Shown here: positions 1 to 13,082 of the stretch, piece by piece
How the letters are laid out: every line of letters starts with the position of its first letter
Position numbering within the stretch: the first letter of the stretch is position 1
Origin: Xenopus tropicalis
Lineage: Eukaryota; Chordata; Amphibia; Anura; Pipidae
Length of the DNA stretch: 64,000 nt
Direction of reading: 5' to 3'
Assembly: GCF_000004195.4 (NCBI RefSeq)
Contig: NC_030681.2
Location: 88,667,681 to 88,731,680, forward strand
Translations under genes and position numbers: made by a program
The notes under the pieces: generated by a model
Told to the model about the DNA's origin: nothing
Database searches by the model: none
The model's input: only the letters and a program-made list of their open reading frames with translations

Positions 1-220
1 GAGCGTTTATTGTTCGATCTTCTTTGTTAAAGCCGACTTTAACAAAACAGATATCTTTTTCGCTCAACTGAGCATGCGTCGGCCCCGGGATTCTGAAGAA
101 AGAAGACAGAAGGAAGAGGATCCCTTGCTTGCATATACCCCGGGCCAGTGCAGTTTTTTCCTAACAGGAGCGGCCTGGGGTATCAGGTAAGCGGTTTCAA
201 TCACTGGGGGTGCCTAAAAT
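1..220. repeat. GC-rich dispersed repeat, runs off the left edge
   Basis: This GC-rich block contrasts with the AT-rich flank and contains an inverted repeat: ATACCCCGGGCC near 137-148 pairs with GGCCTGGGGTAT near 171-182. I recognise the motifs around CTGAGCATGCGTCGGCCCC and CACTGGGGGTGCC as a dispersed Xenopus repeat, probably a non-autonomous DNA transposon. Its other end lies outside the window, so superfamily and target duplication cannot be judged. Confidence 0.5.
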
Positions 221-328
221 ATGAAAACTAAATAGGAATTTTTTTTAAAGAATATTGCTTTGTTTACCCTTAAGCAATACTCTTTGAACATGTCTTATAT
301 ACTATTTCTAAAAAAAAAAAGAGACACT

Positions 329-844
329 GGGGGTCATTTCTAAAGTTTGCACAGAGAAATTCTTTTCGCAAATGGTCATTTTGCACGTTGTCCCCTAAAT
401 GGTAACATTTTGCACTGCTGAGCCTGGTCTTTCCTTTTTGTTGCGAATTGCAGTGAAATGCGAAATGTGTGCAAAAATTGGCAAATGAGATTGTGATTTG
501 CATGAGCATGCCCTCTGTGCGTGTTTATTGAGTGCAAATATGGTGCCAATTTTCACTTTGCGAATATAGATGCACAATTTGAGAAATCAGTTTAGTGAAA
601 ATTCTTTCTGCTACCAAAGTTGTGGCATAACTCGGATGCAGAGTGTGTGCATAAATATTCACAATCTGTGAATATACCGTATTCAAAAAACTTTTGCGGA
701 CATTCGCACTGCGAAAAAAAAGGCAATTGTGCTTGCACATTAAATGTACCAGTTTTGTCCAGGTTTATAAATATAAACATGGGTAGGGCGAATATGTAGA
801 CTGTGCGAATAATTCTGTGCTGCGCAAATGTTATAAATGGCCCC
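329..844. mobile_element. MITE with GGGG-type terminal inverted repeats
   Basis: The left end GGGGTCATTTCTAAAGTTTG is an imperfect inverted copy of the right end, which reads CAAATGTTATAAATGGCCCC. The interior is full of short GCGAAT/TTTGCG motifs typical of small Xenopus DNA elements. It has no coding capacity; the short open frames inside are chance. No clear target duplication is visible. Confidence 0.6.
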
Positions 845-3800
845 GTCTGTTTAACTGTATTATAAAAAGACAATAGGTATGTAAATATAATAGTGGGAAT
901 TTATTGTACTGTAGTATTCATTAAATGAAAAGTAAACTTTACTGGTACACTGCCATGATAGTTTGCCCTCTGTCACGAGTGCCCTTGTAGTCTCACAGCT
1001 CCCAGGCAATGATGTGCAGGCCAAGGATTATAGAATTCATTTTAGTTGTCACACATCCCAGAGCAGGTGAGATACTGTTGCTGGTCCTCATCCAAATCTG
1101 AAAATGAAAAATCAAGTACTTAGAATTTATTTAGCAGCTTCGGGAAAACCATGCTAGGAGACCAAACAACTAAAAAAGCCTAAGAAAACAGCTAGTTAAA
1201 TACAGAATTTTGCAGAACACTTTAACTGTTGGTGTCACAATTACATAAGAGAGAATATAATCTCTGCATCTGTATAATAAAATGTGCCACCAGTATTTTG
1301 GGAGTTTTAGCTCAACAACAGCTGGGGTGATAGCCCTGCGTTATACCTAAAAAAAAACGGCACAAGACAAGCTTTGTGCCAGCTCACCTGCAGGGCTAAT
1401 AAAAGCCTTACAGTCAATCAATAAAATGGGAAGTGATTACATAATCTGAGAAGTTCATCATGAGATCTGCATATTTAACAGAGCTCATTGGGAACATTAG
1501 TGCAGCTTGACATTGCCCATCAACAACTATTCCTGCATCTCGGGTGTAAAATCTGTAATACAGGATGACACTACAATGAAATGCGTTTTGAGAAATGAAT
1601 TTATATAATGCGGCAATCTGTGTGAACAGCTGTGGCATAATTTTATTCTCCAATTTAGTCTGTGGTACATCTACTTAAAAGGTGGCGAGGGTATTGAGCT
1701 TGATGCTGGTAATGGAGACTTTGCTTTTCAGGTATCACTGCGAAAGGTACAGTATGACTAGTTTCTTTTTTGCAGTTATTTTTATTTTAAATTGATTAAA
1801 TGTTTAGATTTAAAGTACATCTCCCTTGTAAAAATATGGATTTTTATACACATATATCGGTGAAATTGCAAGAAAAAATTTATAAAGATCTATGGATGGA
1901 ATTGACTTATTGAATGATATAAAAAGCAACACCCATCTTCTAATAGAAATGAATGGCATACCATTGTATGAAGTTCTTCCATTGGACAGCTCTGTACTGT
2001 GGATACAGAAAGGGGTGGTAGGTATCAACAAGGTGGAGGTGGGGTTTTGACTAGATCAGGGCCAGGACAGACTTAATGTCAGATAAGTATGACAATATGA
2101 CATATTACTCTGTGTGATATTGTACATAGACATAGCAACGCAGCTAATTGGAGCTATTAAGTATATGCAGCAGTCATCAAAATGTGGGCTTGCATTCAAA
2201 AAAGGCAGTTCAAGGTGGTATTATCAAAACAAGATCTCATTATAAAGAGTATATGAAAGTATCATATTACAGCACAACATTACAGATACAATGCAAAACA
2301 CTTGTATACACAGAATACATACTAGCCAATTAAGCGCAAAGTAAGCAAAAGTATAAAGAAGCAGATACCCTAGCCAAAATTAGAAGTTTTTGGCTAGAAT
2401 CCTTTTTCAAATCTCCTTGGAAAAGGATTCTTGCCGAAGTGTCGGGGCATTGTCATGTAGTCTATGATATAAGTAAATTCTAAGTTACCTTGTATGGCGC
2501 TATTTTGGGGCCTTATTGCACCTTATCTTGATTTTTTGTTGTTGACTAATAGTCAAAAATAGTGTAAAGATAACAAATCATTTAAAGTGCAACAAAGAAA
2601 AATTTTGTTCTGAAATGTATTTAAAGAAAACATTTTACGCCTACCGTACTTACACTAAGACTTCTGTATGTAGGGGTATACTCCCACTAATTAAGTACAT
2701 TAACTATCATGCAAACTTTTAGATGAGGCGTTTAGTGTATGGCCCAGTTGTTGAAAGAGTTTAAAAAGTATAGAGTTTAATTTGGATTACTAATGTTAGA
2801 AGTGCTTTAAATAGAATACTATCACATAATGTGATTGGGCTTCCCTTGTTTTATGTACTTTTATTCAAGTCCTTGCCTAACCTGAGAGATAGAGCTGTGG
2901 CCATTTATGGAGAGTGATAAATATAGAATACAGACATTGAGCTCATCCGTTACCATTTCCATTCACTTAATACATCTCCATTGTCCATCCTCATTTTAGC
3001 TATAGTTCTATTTATAAGAGAACTCTTACAACATCATTTAAACTGTGCCAGTGGCTGACAGTTTAAATCATCACTATTTTTACTAAATGTATGCTCAGAC
3101 AATTCATTCCTTTACCACGACAGGGTATTTTTCAGCTTTTATTACTTTGCCTACACTTCTGTTTAACATTTATCAAAATATTGTGTTATAGTTCAGCACA
3201 GGTTTGGTGAGGCATAGGTTACACAGTGCTGATGTAAATCATGCACATACATTTTTTAGTATGATTGTACTGATAGATTGTGGGCCTATAAGAATTTTTA
3301 CATTATGATTTGTTTGGCTATACACAAATAATGCTGTAATTGATGGAAAAATGTCAAAAAACTGCACAGCCTATTAGGTTTAAAGATGTTTTTGAAATAC
3401 AAAATACTTTATTAATGGGACATCCTGGATATCCTGTACTAGTGAGATCCTGGATTTTTAGTTTTGCATCTGAGGCAAAATCACTTTCCATATATAAATT
3501 CTACTAAATGTGTACACCTGCACATGATTTATTTAGTTCTGCATCTCTATTGTCTCCTTAATGCACTAGAGTATCTAAAATCTATTACACTGGATACTAA
3601 AACCATATTAAAATGAAATATGGGAATCAGATTTCTCCAATGACTATAAATCACAGGCTATTGTCAAAGGAAGTCAAATCTGAGATTGTATTCCTTAGAG
3701 ATAGGGAATGAAAATCCAAGGCAGGCAGGATATGTACACAACCGAAGCACACAGGGTTTCCATTTCATTTCTTGTTGTCAGAAATGGATGGCCTTGGTGA

Positions 3801-6800
3801 CAGAGTGGCTTACGTGCCCCTGGTTTACTGCTCAGTTTTTTGAAGTGTAATTTTATAATAAATCAAGAAAAGTCATTGACAACTCTGCTTCCCAAGAGGT
3901 TATGTAGAGGCTGAAATCTTTCACTTAGATGTAATAATGAGTTTTGCAGGCATGACTTTATTTTCCATAATACAGCCTAAACTATACTTACTTATTTATT
4001 TATTTATTTAATTGAGTTGCTTTTGCTTTCCAGGCAAACTTAAATGTTACAATGTGACAAGATAGATGGATAGCTAGGTACTTTAAGGGCTGGTGGGCTG
4101 AAATTCATCCATTCTCTGATCATTGTGGTTTCTAATCATTGCTGCCTTCTCCACAGCTCTCATTAATATGGTATCACGTTCCTCCCACAGTTTATAAACA
4201 TACTGTCCAGCCAACACTACAGTTTGTCTTTTTATAGTTTGTATTTAATAGGTTTCGTTTTTGGGATAAGGGGGGAAAGTTGGAAAGGTCAACTTAGAAG
4301 GTATCCTCCATGTATAGTCCTTAGGTTAAGATGCTGTTTTGGCATTGACTTAATCAGTTTCTCTGAAGTCAGTAAATTGATCCCAAATGTAATATATTTA
4401 ATTTAGTATGATATCTTCTGCTGTTGAATGTTGGCACAGGGAGTGCCTTATTGATCAGCTTTTAACAAAGTTCTAAGTATGGTGAAGCAGCCTGGTACCT
4501 CTTGATCTCCTGTTTCATCCCCAAGGTTTCACTGTCAAAAAGATCATGCAGATCCTGCTGGCCACCGCATTGGCCTTATAATTCAGTACTTCATAGTTCT
4601 GACCTTTTGTCCTTCTCATTAAAGTTGTAACAGACAGCAGAGGGAAAATGCATATTATTATAGTATTTAATAAAACATATACTATACTAGGCGTAATTAC
4701 ATTTTAATGGAAAACAAGTGGACACTGTAGTAGTAATGCTTATTTGGGCACCTATATTTACACCATGTAATTTAGGTTGATTGATGATTGATGATTTAGA
4801 CATTGCTTGTTCTATTTAATAGACACAGTACATGGCCAAAATTATCTTTATGTATCTATAAATAAAGCAATGCTGGAACAAACTGGTTACACTGTAAGCA
4901 TTTCCCACTGAGTTTGGCACAGAATAATAACTATGGATAGAGACATACTGGGTAACTAATTAGGAAACCAATATGGTGGCATACAAGGAGAACATATGCA
5001 GGCTTAAATCCAAAGATCATGTATTTGTTGTTTATTTATTGCAGTAATTAAAATGCTGAATTTTACACTTGATAAATAGTGACCTAGAGAGATAAAGCCT
5101 TTAGACATTGTGATGTACCTACACTCTAAATGAAAAGTTTCTTTTACTGAAGTTTATATATGAACCTACAATGCTAGCATAAAAATTAGGGGGAAGATTT
5201 ATTTTTGTAATTATAAACACAGTTAGCACAAAGGGCATCCTCATCTTAGAACCCTGGACAATCAGCCTCTTAAGGTATTTTGGAGAATACATTTACATTT
5301 CTTTTAAATTAAATTTAAAGTTGTGCTAAAATCCTTGGCTATTAGAAAAGCTTCAGGCCCAAACAAGCATTTGTGGATGCAAAAATACATAGTAAAATAG
5401 TAATATTTAGAGTTAAGCTGTATTATGCTTTAGATCAGATTTTCGTCAAACATGGGTTATTGTGCTTTAGACATGAACAATAGCAAAATATTATTAAACT
5501 GTCAAGACACAAAAACAATTAAACCTCCAAATATACTAAGGATTCCTTCTGATTTGCAGTGGGCAAGCTTCATTCACCAACACCAACCTTTACCAACCCT
5601 AGCACTTTAATTTCCTCTGTCAGGGCAAATTTGTATCTGGGCAGTAAGCAGCCCATAGCAACCAAACAAATACTATTTTTGTTTAGGTAGCTGGAGGAAC
5701 AAGAGTTAACATTCAGTTGGTTGTTATGGATTAATGCGCTAGTGCACATTTAACCTTGAATGGTTTTACAACATAGAATTTTACATTCCATGAAAAGTGC
5801 TATCACAGTTTTGTATATATTTCATCCTTATGTGCAAAGCCTCCTAAATAAATAGCCAAAATGGCATTCATACAAGCCCTATCTAATTAGTACCAAAGGC
5901 CCCCATAAAAGACAAAATTATCTTGAACCAATTAACTTAATATTTTGGGCTACTGGAAGAAACTTATACAACCTGCAGAAATCCATGCAAACTCAAGGAA
6001 AATATAGAAATGCAACATGGATGTTGTGTTGGCATTAAAGCCGAGACCCCAGTAGTTAGACAGCAATGTTAAACACTATGAACACCTGGATTTTCTAGCA
6101 GATGGGACTTATTAATGGAATGTGGCTGTTTAAGACGCAGAACCAAGAGCTTGCAGAACAAATGGAATGAATTTGCTTACACCTTTAGGTGCACTCAGAC
6201 CTATATCTAGAAATGCACACTAAATATCCCTTATGTGAAGGACCATATGTTGGAATTTGGAATTCGAATTATGAATGTTCAGTAGCAAGGCAGATACATT
6301 TAGCAGATTTAGGGACTGCTAGAAAGTGAATTGGTGAGTAAGTGGGACACTAACAAAGAAGATGGCACATAGATGACATTATAGAATCACTTTTATTCTG
6401 TGAAACACAGTAAAGGATATAAATTTCTTTTGATACAGGGCCTAGCGGTCTGGTTATAAATAATAGCTAACACGTTTTTCATTTCCATTTGTAATATTAA
6501 TGCTGTGTGCTAAATGACAGATGATAGCTATTAAGAGTATCTACATGAAAGAAGCTTAACAGTTTTAATTACAGGCATATTAACAATACTAATGTTACCT
6601 TGTGGAAATGAGATTGGACACTTAGTTGTAGTAGGGCTCAGTGATCAGCTCTTCGCTATAGACATGTTTTCAGTTTTTTCCTCAAGAAATCATTTCAATG
6701 ACCTAAGTGGGTAAATGTAAGGTCTTGTCCAGTGATGTCAATGTGCCTATGTAGGCATCATGGTATCCATATGTTGTGGTCCTTTCAGAGTCAACAAAAA

Positions 6801-8111
6801 TGATCACCAGGTTTAATTTTTAGTAGTGCACTATTAATGTCTGATATTTCAAATCATGAGTTTCTTCTGCATTTAGCGCCTACATGTGCCTGTGTTAGAA
6901 CAGCCCCATTAGAAAGAATGGGGTGCATTTATTCATGTGCTCCCAGCAAGGGAATGCAGGAGAATGCCACCGCAGGAAAGCTCAGGACGAAATACTCTTC
7001 TGTATGAGCCCTAACTATGACCCCTGGTTATAGTCTATAACTCATTTGAGAAAAGTAGTTACCAGGAACCACCACAAGGTCATTTGTTAGGCATCTGTAC
7101 CCTTGTACTGCTCTAAGGGTCTAAAGTGACTATTACCATAACTATAATTACAAAGGTAAAAGTGGTCAAGTTATGACCTTTTGCCTCCGACAGCTACAAC
7201 CCCTGAAACATAAACTCAACTGTCAGGAGTTAAAAATGAATGACCCCCCTTTGATTTGTGAGTGACTGAGGGTGTTCATGTTCTGATCGTGGATTCTCTG
7301 TTCTAATCAGTATATATAAGTAAATAAAATGAATATAAATATTATAGCCCCAACTCTGGAATTACAACCATTTCCTGCATGTCAAAAAGTAGAACATGAC
7401 AAAATTTCATCTTATCACAATTTCTGTGATGAGATATGAGATGAGTGTGGTCTAATTATAAACCACTTCATTGGCAAAGATGTGAATCTGCTGAGACATA
7501 AACAGTGTTTCATACTTAGAACATCCTATTGCCGTGCCAACTACTATTGTAGTACATTTACATTTACCTGTAGTACATATTACCCTGTGTAATCATGTCA
7601 CATTGCAGATAATCTGAACTGTTTGAAAAGATCATCTGGTAATGCACCATGTTAGCTGGTATATGCCAAAGTCTTTCCTTTTGCTGCCATAAAGGCTAGC
7701 CTAGAGCCAAACAAAGATAGACTAAGATGTGCAGTGTGTGGACACGGGGAGTAAACAAACCATGCCTGTAACCATGCATGAAGGGCTCATGGGAAGGTAA
7801 ACTGGGCCATTGAAAGGACATAATCGTACATACACATTAATGAATTAATGGAACATAGTGTTACTTTGAAGCCCAGTCTGGTATTTGGACTATGAAATAT
7901 CTCCGCATTCTTTTAGAATTGTGCAGTCTGTTTCCTTATTGCAGACTAGCAGTCTTCTGTCTGGACCTGGATTATTATAAAATTGCCCATCACTTGCCTA
8001 AAGGAGGGGGAGTTGGTAGTTCACTTGATCACCCCAATCGCACTTATACACATTTGTCACCATGCATATAGGCTGGTGTGCTGTATAATAACAATGTATT
8101 AGATGGTAGTA
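845..8111. other. Long AT-rich stretch without recognised genes
   Basis: I see no protein-coding exon, RNA gene or intact mobile element here. Open frames are all under 80 codons and have no recognisable domains. The only clear internal feature is a TTTA microsatellite near 3992. Old decayed repeats are likely but cannot be delimited by eye. Whether it is intergenic or intronic cannot be decided from sequence alone. Confidence 0.5.
3992..4010. repeat. (TTTA)n microsatellite
   Basis: Nearly five uninterrupted TTTA units in AT-rich DNA. Confidence 0.85.
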
Positions 8112-8160
8112 AGGTTAAAAAAGACATGTCCATCAAGTTCAATCGCCTATGTATTTCCAG
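8112..8160 (-). mobile_element. CR1 LINE 3'-end remnant
   Basis: The segment GGTTAAAAAAGACATGTCCA followed by TCAAGTTCAAT is a diverged version of the conserved 3'-terminal block of the CR1 elements elsewhere in this window (compare 13110-13145). Only about 50 bp are recognisable, in minus orientation. Confidence 0.5.
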
Positions 8161-8548
8161 TAGGCACTTTTGAGACGCTTCCTATGTATAAGTAATAATG
8201 TGTTTATAGGTTGATACACCCATCTGCAAAACCCTGCACACAAATATTCTCTTATCCGGTATAATTCCTAGCAGTAGGTTACATGGCTCTAACACAAACA
8301 TTTGGGCTTTTACCCTTTGTAAAGTCCCAGTCTTAAATAGAATTTCAGTACTATGTGATTTTTTTTTCATTTGAAGAAACAGAAATACATTTGTAAAATG
8401 TGGCTGACAAGAAAGAAAATGTCATAAGATGCATAGTAATGCATGAGAAAGGTTACTGAAGCAATAATGTGCCACAGTGTTTGTTCTATAAACAGTCTTT
8501 TTTGATAGCCAGCAAATCAGTTTATTTGTGGCTAGTGTTCTGGTACAC

Positions 8549-8634
8549 AAAAAAGGTACTGACACACAAAGGCAGATTGCAGTGGGTAACTAGTGCCCCA
8601 TTGCAATGTACCTTTGTGTGCTGGTACCTTTTTT
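8549..8634. repeat. Imperfect hairpin, ~40-bp arms
   Basis: The left arm begins AAAAAAGGTACTGACACACA and its inverted partner ends TGTGTGCTGGTACCTTTTTT, with matching inner blocks around TTGCA. The arms almost touch, so this could fold as a hairpin. It may be a tiny MITE or a fold-back of a larger repeat. No function can be assigned. Confidence 0.55.
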
Positions 8635-9065
8635 CATTGTTCAGTACCCTTTGGGGGAGTACCATCTCACCAAAGGACTGTACATCAGGCTATACTTTAA
8701 GAGGCCTGGGTTTGCCCGTATTCACCTTTTTTAGTGTTCTGGAAAAAGAAGACTGGTCATTAACAGCATGCAACAACACATGTATGGGACAACCTTTATT
8801 GTGCAATTGAGAAGACCCTATGTTATATTTATATTTGAACTTACCTGCCAGAAAGGCCTAAGTAAAAGTTTGCATTTCATATGATATATTTAGAGGTGAA
8901 TGATGCTCAGTGACTAGAACTGCAGCATCCTGGCAGTGATTCTTTAGCTTTGATTTAACCAGTAAATGAGGTGTTGAGTCTGTAGGTCTCTCTGTGTTTA
9001 CATGTTTTTTCTTAGGATGATCCAGTCTCCAAAAATATACTGGTAGATGAATTGAGCCAGACTTA

Positions 9066-9494
9066 GGGGCACATTCATGAAAATGCAAGCTTGAATCCCT
9101 TATGGGATAAATTCGGATTGGATACGATAATTTCTTAAGATCGCAAATTTCATGAAAATGCTTACGAAAAAAATCATATTAGTCACGATAATATCGTATT
9201 GGCAATCCGAAAGTCACGAAATGTTCGTATCCGAACGATCGTAAAATGCAGGAAAACCTTTCCGACTTTGATCCTTCTGTGCATGATTTTGAAAGCCTCC
9301 CATAGGTATCAATGGCACGCTGCAGCTTCAACCTGGCCCAAGGAAAGTCACGATACCGAAGCTTGAATGAATCCGAAACGTTCTTTTTTGTCACGTAATT
9401 TTTGCCGGACAGTACGAAAAAGTTGCGCAAAAGAAAATACGCATGGGCGTTAGCACGAACGCTTGGAGCGTTCATGGATTAATAAATCTGCCCC
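9066..9494. mobile_element. Harbinger-like MITE, copy 1 of a three-copy family
   Basis: The ends are GGGGCACATTCATGA and an inverted TAAATCTGCCCC, flanked on both sides by TTA (9063-9065 and 9495-9497). A 3-bp TTA/TAA duplication with G-rich ends is the hallmark of PIF/Harbinger elements. The interior, with motifs such as GATAATATCGTATTGGC, recurs at 46062-46457 and 61132-61483. It has no transposase and must depend on one supplied in trans. Confidence 0.65.
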
Positions 9495-10254
9495 TTAGTG
9501 TATGTATAAATATGTGTGTATATTTGTGTGTCTGGGAATTTATATTGTAAGCTTCACTGTGACAGAAACTGAAAAGTATATAAACTCTGTAAGAAATAGA
9601 ACGTAAAGATGTATATCTAGCCGCACAACATGGAAACTAATCATTTTCTTTCAAACACAGGGTTGCAGTCACACAAGACCAGCTTATTAAATGAACTTAC
9701 AGACAGACAGAGTTAAAATTAACCGATTTAGCTGACTGCATCTATTAATTATTAGGTCTTCTATTTATAACTGCAGAAATATTCCACTGGTCAAAATACT
9801 AATTATCACAGGCGGATATTTTCAGCACTGTGTGGGGAAATTAGATTTTATAGTGTCAAGTTATATATTATAATGTCAGCTATTTTGTGACAGCAAATGG
9901 ATTTCCTGTAATGACCTCTAGTGGTCAAATTGGAAACATATTAACCATGAAGACTAGAATTTGTGTGTTAAAAATGCTATAATGATTTTTTGTATTGTTG
10001 TTATTATATTGAAGTGACAATGAGAATTGTGTAGAGCTTGAGGTCTGGGTCATTGCAATTCATTCAAGAAGGAATCAATCTACCACAGCTGAAGGCAGAT
10101 TTCCTGCCATACTGGCATCCCAGGCATACCCATACCCTATCATATAAATGTTTTTTTATACCCAAGCTTTAATAAACTTCATATATTTGTGTATTCAGAT
10201 AGTTTGTGGATTTGTTCTCCCCCAGATGAAGCCATTATCTTTTACTTTTATAGG

Positions 10255-10530
10255 CAGTTGGACTGGCCCACCATGATACCAGGAAAACTCTCAGTGGACC
10301 TAGGTGTCAGTGGGCCCTCCTGCTCACCCAGCCATTTTCCTTGTATGCCTTTACGGTCATTCCTTATTTCTCCAAGAAAATTAATAGAAGGAACAATAAA
10401 TAATAGTATGTATGGGGAAGTGATTAAGAGAATAAATAATGTGAGTGAAGAGAGAAGGAAAAACTGTTTGGGGACTGTGCCCACAGTCTAAATTTTTCTG
10501 GTGGGCCCCTGGCACCCTAGTCCGACACTG
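10255..10530. mobile_element. hAT MITE with perfect 8-bp target duplication
   Basis: The 8-bp sequence TTTATAGG flanks both sides (10247-10254 and 10531-10538). The right terminus, read inward, is CAGTGTCGGACTAGGG; the left is CAGTTGGACTGGCCCACC, apparently missing three bases of the terminal repeat. CAG ends plus 8-bp TSDs are diagnostic of hAT elements. The same family starts again at 63941. An open frame of about 100 codons on each strand crosses it, but these are chance frames in the repeat. Confidence 0.8.
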
Positions 10531-10539
10531 TTTATAGGT

Positions 10540-12170
10540 TAATCAAATACAGACTTCTTTGAGCCTGTCGTTTACCTGTATTTTTGTTCAATTAAAAATG
10601 CTTCTTTTTTCCTATATAATCAGCCTTTGGGTGGTCCAAGTGTTGCTGCTCTGACAGCCCCTTTTATATTGTGCCGCCTGGCAGAGTGCAACAAAATTGA
10701 AAACTTACTTTAGTCATCTGTGCTGAATTAATTAGAACTGAAAACTAACCAACCACTTGCTTCTGATTGTCCAGCCACAAACATAAGACCCCCCTGATGG
10801 CTTTTTTTGTGCTGGCTTCAATGGCACTTTCCAGATGTTTCCATGGAACCTCCAATAGATAGTAGGGCTGTCGGCTTTCATTTTAGCTTGTATGCTCATA
10901 TACCAGGGCTCAACTTTAATTTGTTAGTATTGGAGATACACATGAAGATGATGCTTATCCTTTGGGACTGGCAATGTCTGCAGGGTAGTCACTTTTTCCA
11001 CAGCTTCAAAGGAACAAGTAAGGTTAGGAGAAATGCCAATACCATGCCACTTTCCAAAAACATACTCTTATATAGACTTGTGCGTAGCTCTGTGCATGGT
11101 ACCGTATCATTAATTAATCCTATCCCTGAAAAGTTAACAAATCATTATTTTAGACAGAGAGAAAGATCAAGTGACTTGTCTAGGATTACAGAGAGTGAAA
11201 ACAGATTTTCTTTCCTTCCAAAGACATTGGTTGCATGGGCCACGGAAATAACGAGCTGGATAGAGTAGATTTCTGCTGCTTCGACGCAAAGTTACTTTAG
11301 AAAGATACTGGCAAGACTCTGGCGCTTATAAAAAAGTTCAGTGAACAAATTTCAGATGCTGCAGTAAGTCTGTATTCTCATTTATTTGTAAGCTGCCCTA
11401 AGGATCCATTTCTGTCTACCATTTCTAGTGCCACTGCAGCAATCCTGAAGCCAGTCACTGTATTTACTACGCCTGGAGGGAATAACCCACAGTTTTACAA
11501 TTTGCTTATAATTAATTCCCTTCCTATTCTAACTGCACAAAGTTGGCTGCATGAAAATAACCCACACTTCATTTCAATTAGCCATGCAGACACTGAAGAG
11601 CGGCACAGCTTTTGCATTCCTGTGTGTTTTTACAGGTTTATATTCTTTTAAGTTATGGATGCCTTCCCTGGACATAGCACCAACAAATACATCATTCTGA
11701 TTTCCAAACAATGTCTGTTTGGCACTCTCTTTTGCTTTCATCCAGAGTGGAAGCTAATAGCAGATTTATCTACATGAGGTCTGTGAGTGCCTACATAAAT
11801 ATCCTCCTTATTTTACCGGCAGTTTTACTAGGCATTTTGTTTTTCACTTTATATTTTTAGTTATGTATACAATAGCAAAGTAGTATGCTATTTACCAAGA
11901 TGAAATGCACCACAGAAAATAAGTACAGCAACGTAGTCTTCTCTTTATTTTATTGCCTGGTAATAAATGCAGCAAGCAATTAATTGTAATTAATTACCAA
12001 CTGCCCATTACTATTCAGAATTTAATTATGTAATAATATGACTGAAACAATCAAATGAGAATCCTGGCTGCAATAGATCTCTTTGCATTTGGGGACCCAG
12101 ATAGTCTTCAAAGAATAAAAAATATTAAATGGAAAGATAAATGTACAAACATATTAAGACTCCATAAATG
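10540..12170. other. Low-repeat stretch without recognised genes
   Basis: I recognise no repeats, exons or RNA genes here. A 153-codon open frame at 10807-11268 has low-complexity, non-domain-like content and is not called. The part from about 11340 to 12050 has mixed base composition and a cluster of TAATTA homeodomain-type cores near 11977-11996. It is the best candidate in the window for conserved non-coding DNA, but this is a guess without alignment. Confidence 0.4.
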
Positions 12171-12175
12171 GAAAT

Positions 12176-12387
12176 AAGACCTATTGTCCAGAATGCTTGG
12201 GACCTGGGGCTTTCAAGATAAGAGGTCTTTTTGTAATTTGGTTTTTCATACCTTAAGTCTACAAGAAAATACGTTAAACATTAAATAACCCCATCAGAAT
12301 TGTTTTGCCTGTAATTAGTAATCAATTATATCTTAGTTAGGATCAAGTAAAAGGTATACTTATTATTATTAACTTATTATTACAAAG
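12176..12387. mobile_element. hAT-like MITE fragment (TACAGGTATGGGACC family)
   Basis: The text around CCAGAATGCTTGGGACCTGG and ATCTTAGTTAGGATCAAGT matches, in reverse orientation, the full copies at 43712-44024 and 52866-53197. Its distal end is missing, where a CR1 tail begins, so the element was broken before or by that insertion. Confidence 0.6.
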
Positions 12388-12645
12388 GAAAGAAAGGTTG
12401 GGGAATGCCCTTCCTGACAGCAGATTCTGTTAATGCCTTTAAGAGGGGCCTGGATGAGTTCTTGAACAAGCATAGTATCCAAGGCTATTGTGATACTAAT
12501 ATCTACAGTTAGTATTGATGTTGGTATATATAGTTTATGTATGTGAGTGTATAGATTGGTTAGTATAGGTTGTGTGTGCTGGGTTTACTTGGAAGGGTTG
12601 AACTTGATGCACTCTGGTCTTTTTTCAGCCCTATGTAACTATGTA
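12388..12645 (+). mobile_element. CR1 LINE 3' end, heavily 5'-truncated
   Basis: From GGTTGGGGAATGCCCTTCC onward this is the last ~50 codons of the CR1 open frame followed by the 3' UTR, ending in CCCTATGTAACTATGT. It parallels the minus-strand copy at 13083-14860 and the plus-strand copy ending near 42204. Only the 3' ~260 bp were inserted, the usual outcome of incomplete target-primed reverse transcription. Confidence 0.8.
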
Positions 12646-13082
12646 CAGGTATGTGCATACTAGTTAAATGTAAGTTTGTTTCACAGACAGTGCACACATG
12701 GGGACTTTTGGTGCATTTCACACCAAAATCTTTTCATTATGTGCATATGGCTGTCAAGTATTCTAAGATAGGCTGGAAGGCAACGTGGGACAAAGACCTC
12801 CTATTCAAGAGAGAAGCTCTTGTCTGGTAAATAACTATTACAGTGTGTGTGTTTTTCCCATGCTAATGTTACAGTGATTATCTAATATTCCAGTATGGTA
12901 TGTTAAATAATTTGTCTTCTTAAAATGCTTCTCTAATACATTTTATTATTACATGGTGCTTTATTTTCCATGTCGAGTTGTACTGGGATCAGTGGCATGA
13001 AAGCTTGCTTTTGCAGGGTTATATTTAAAATTAGAACCACAAATTGATTTTACTTAAAAAGCTACTTCAGTCACACACTTCA

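Noticed and set aside
10807..11268. 153-codon open frame, plus strand
   Set aside because: No domain, no compositional coding signal, no splice context; length is within chance for this amount of sequence.
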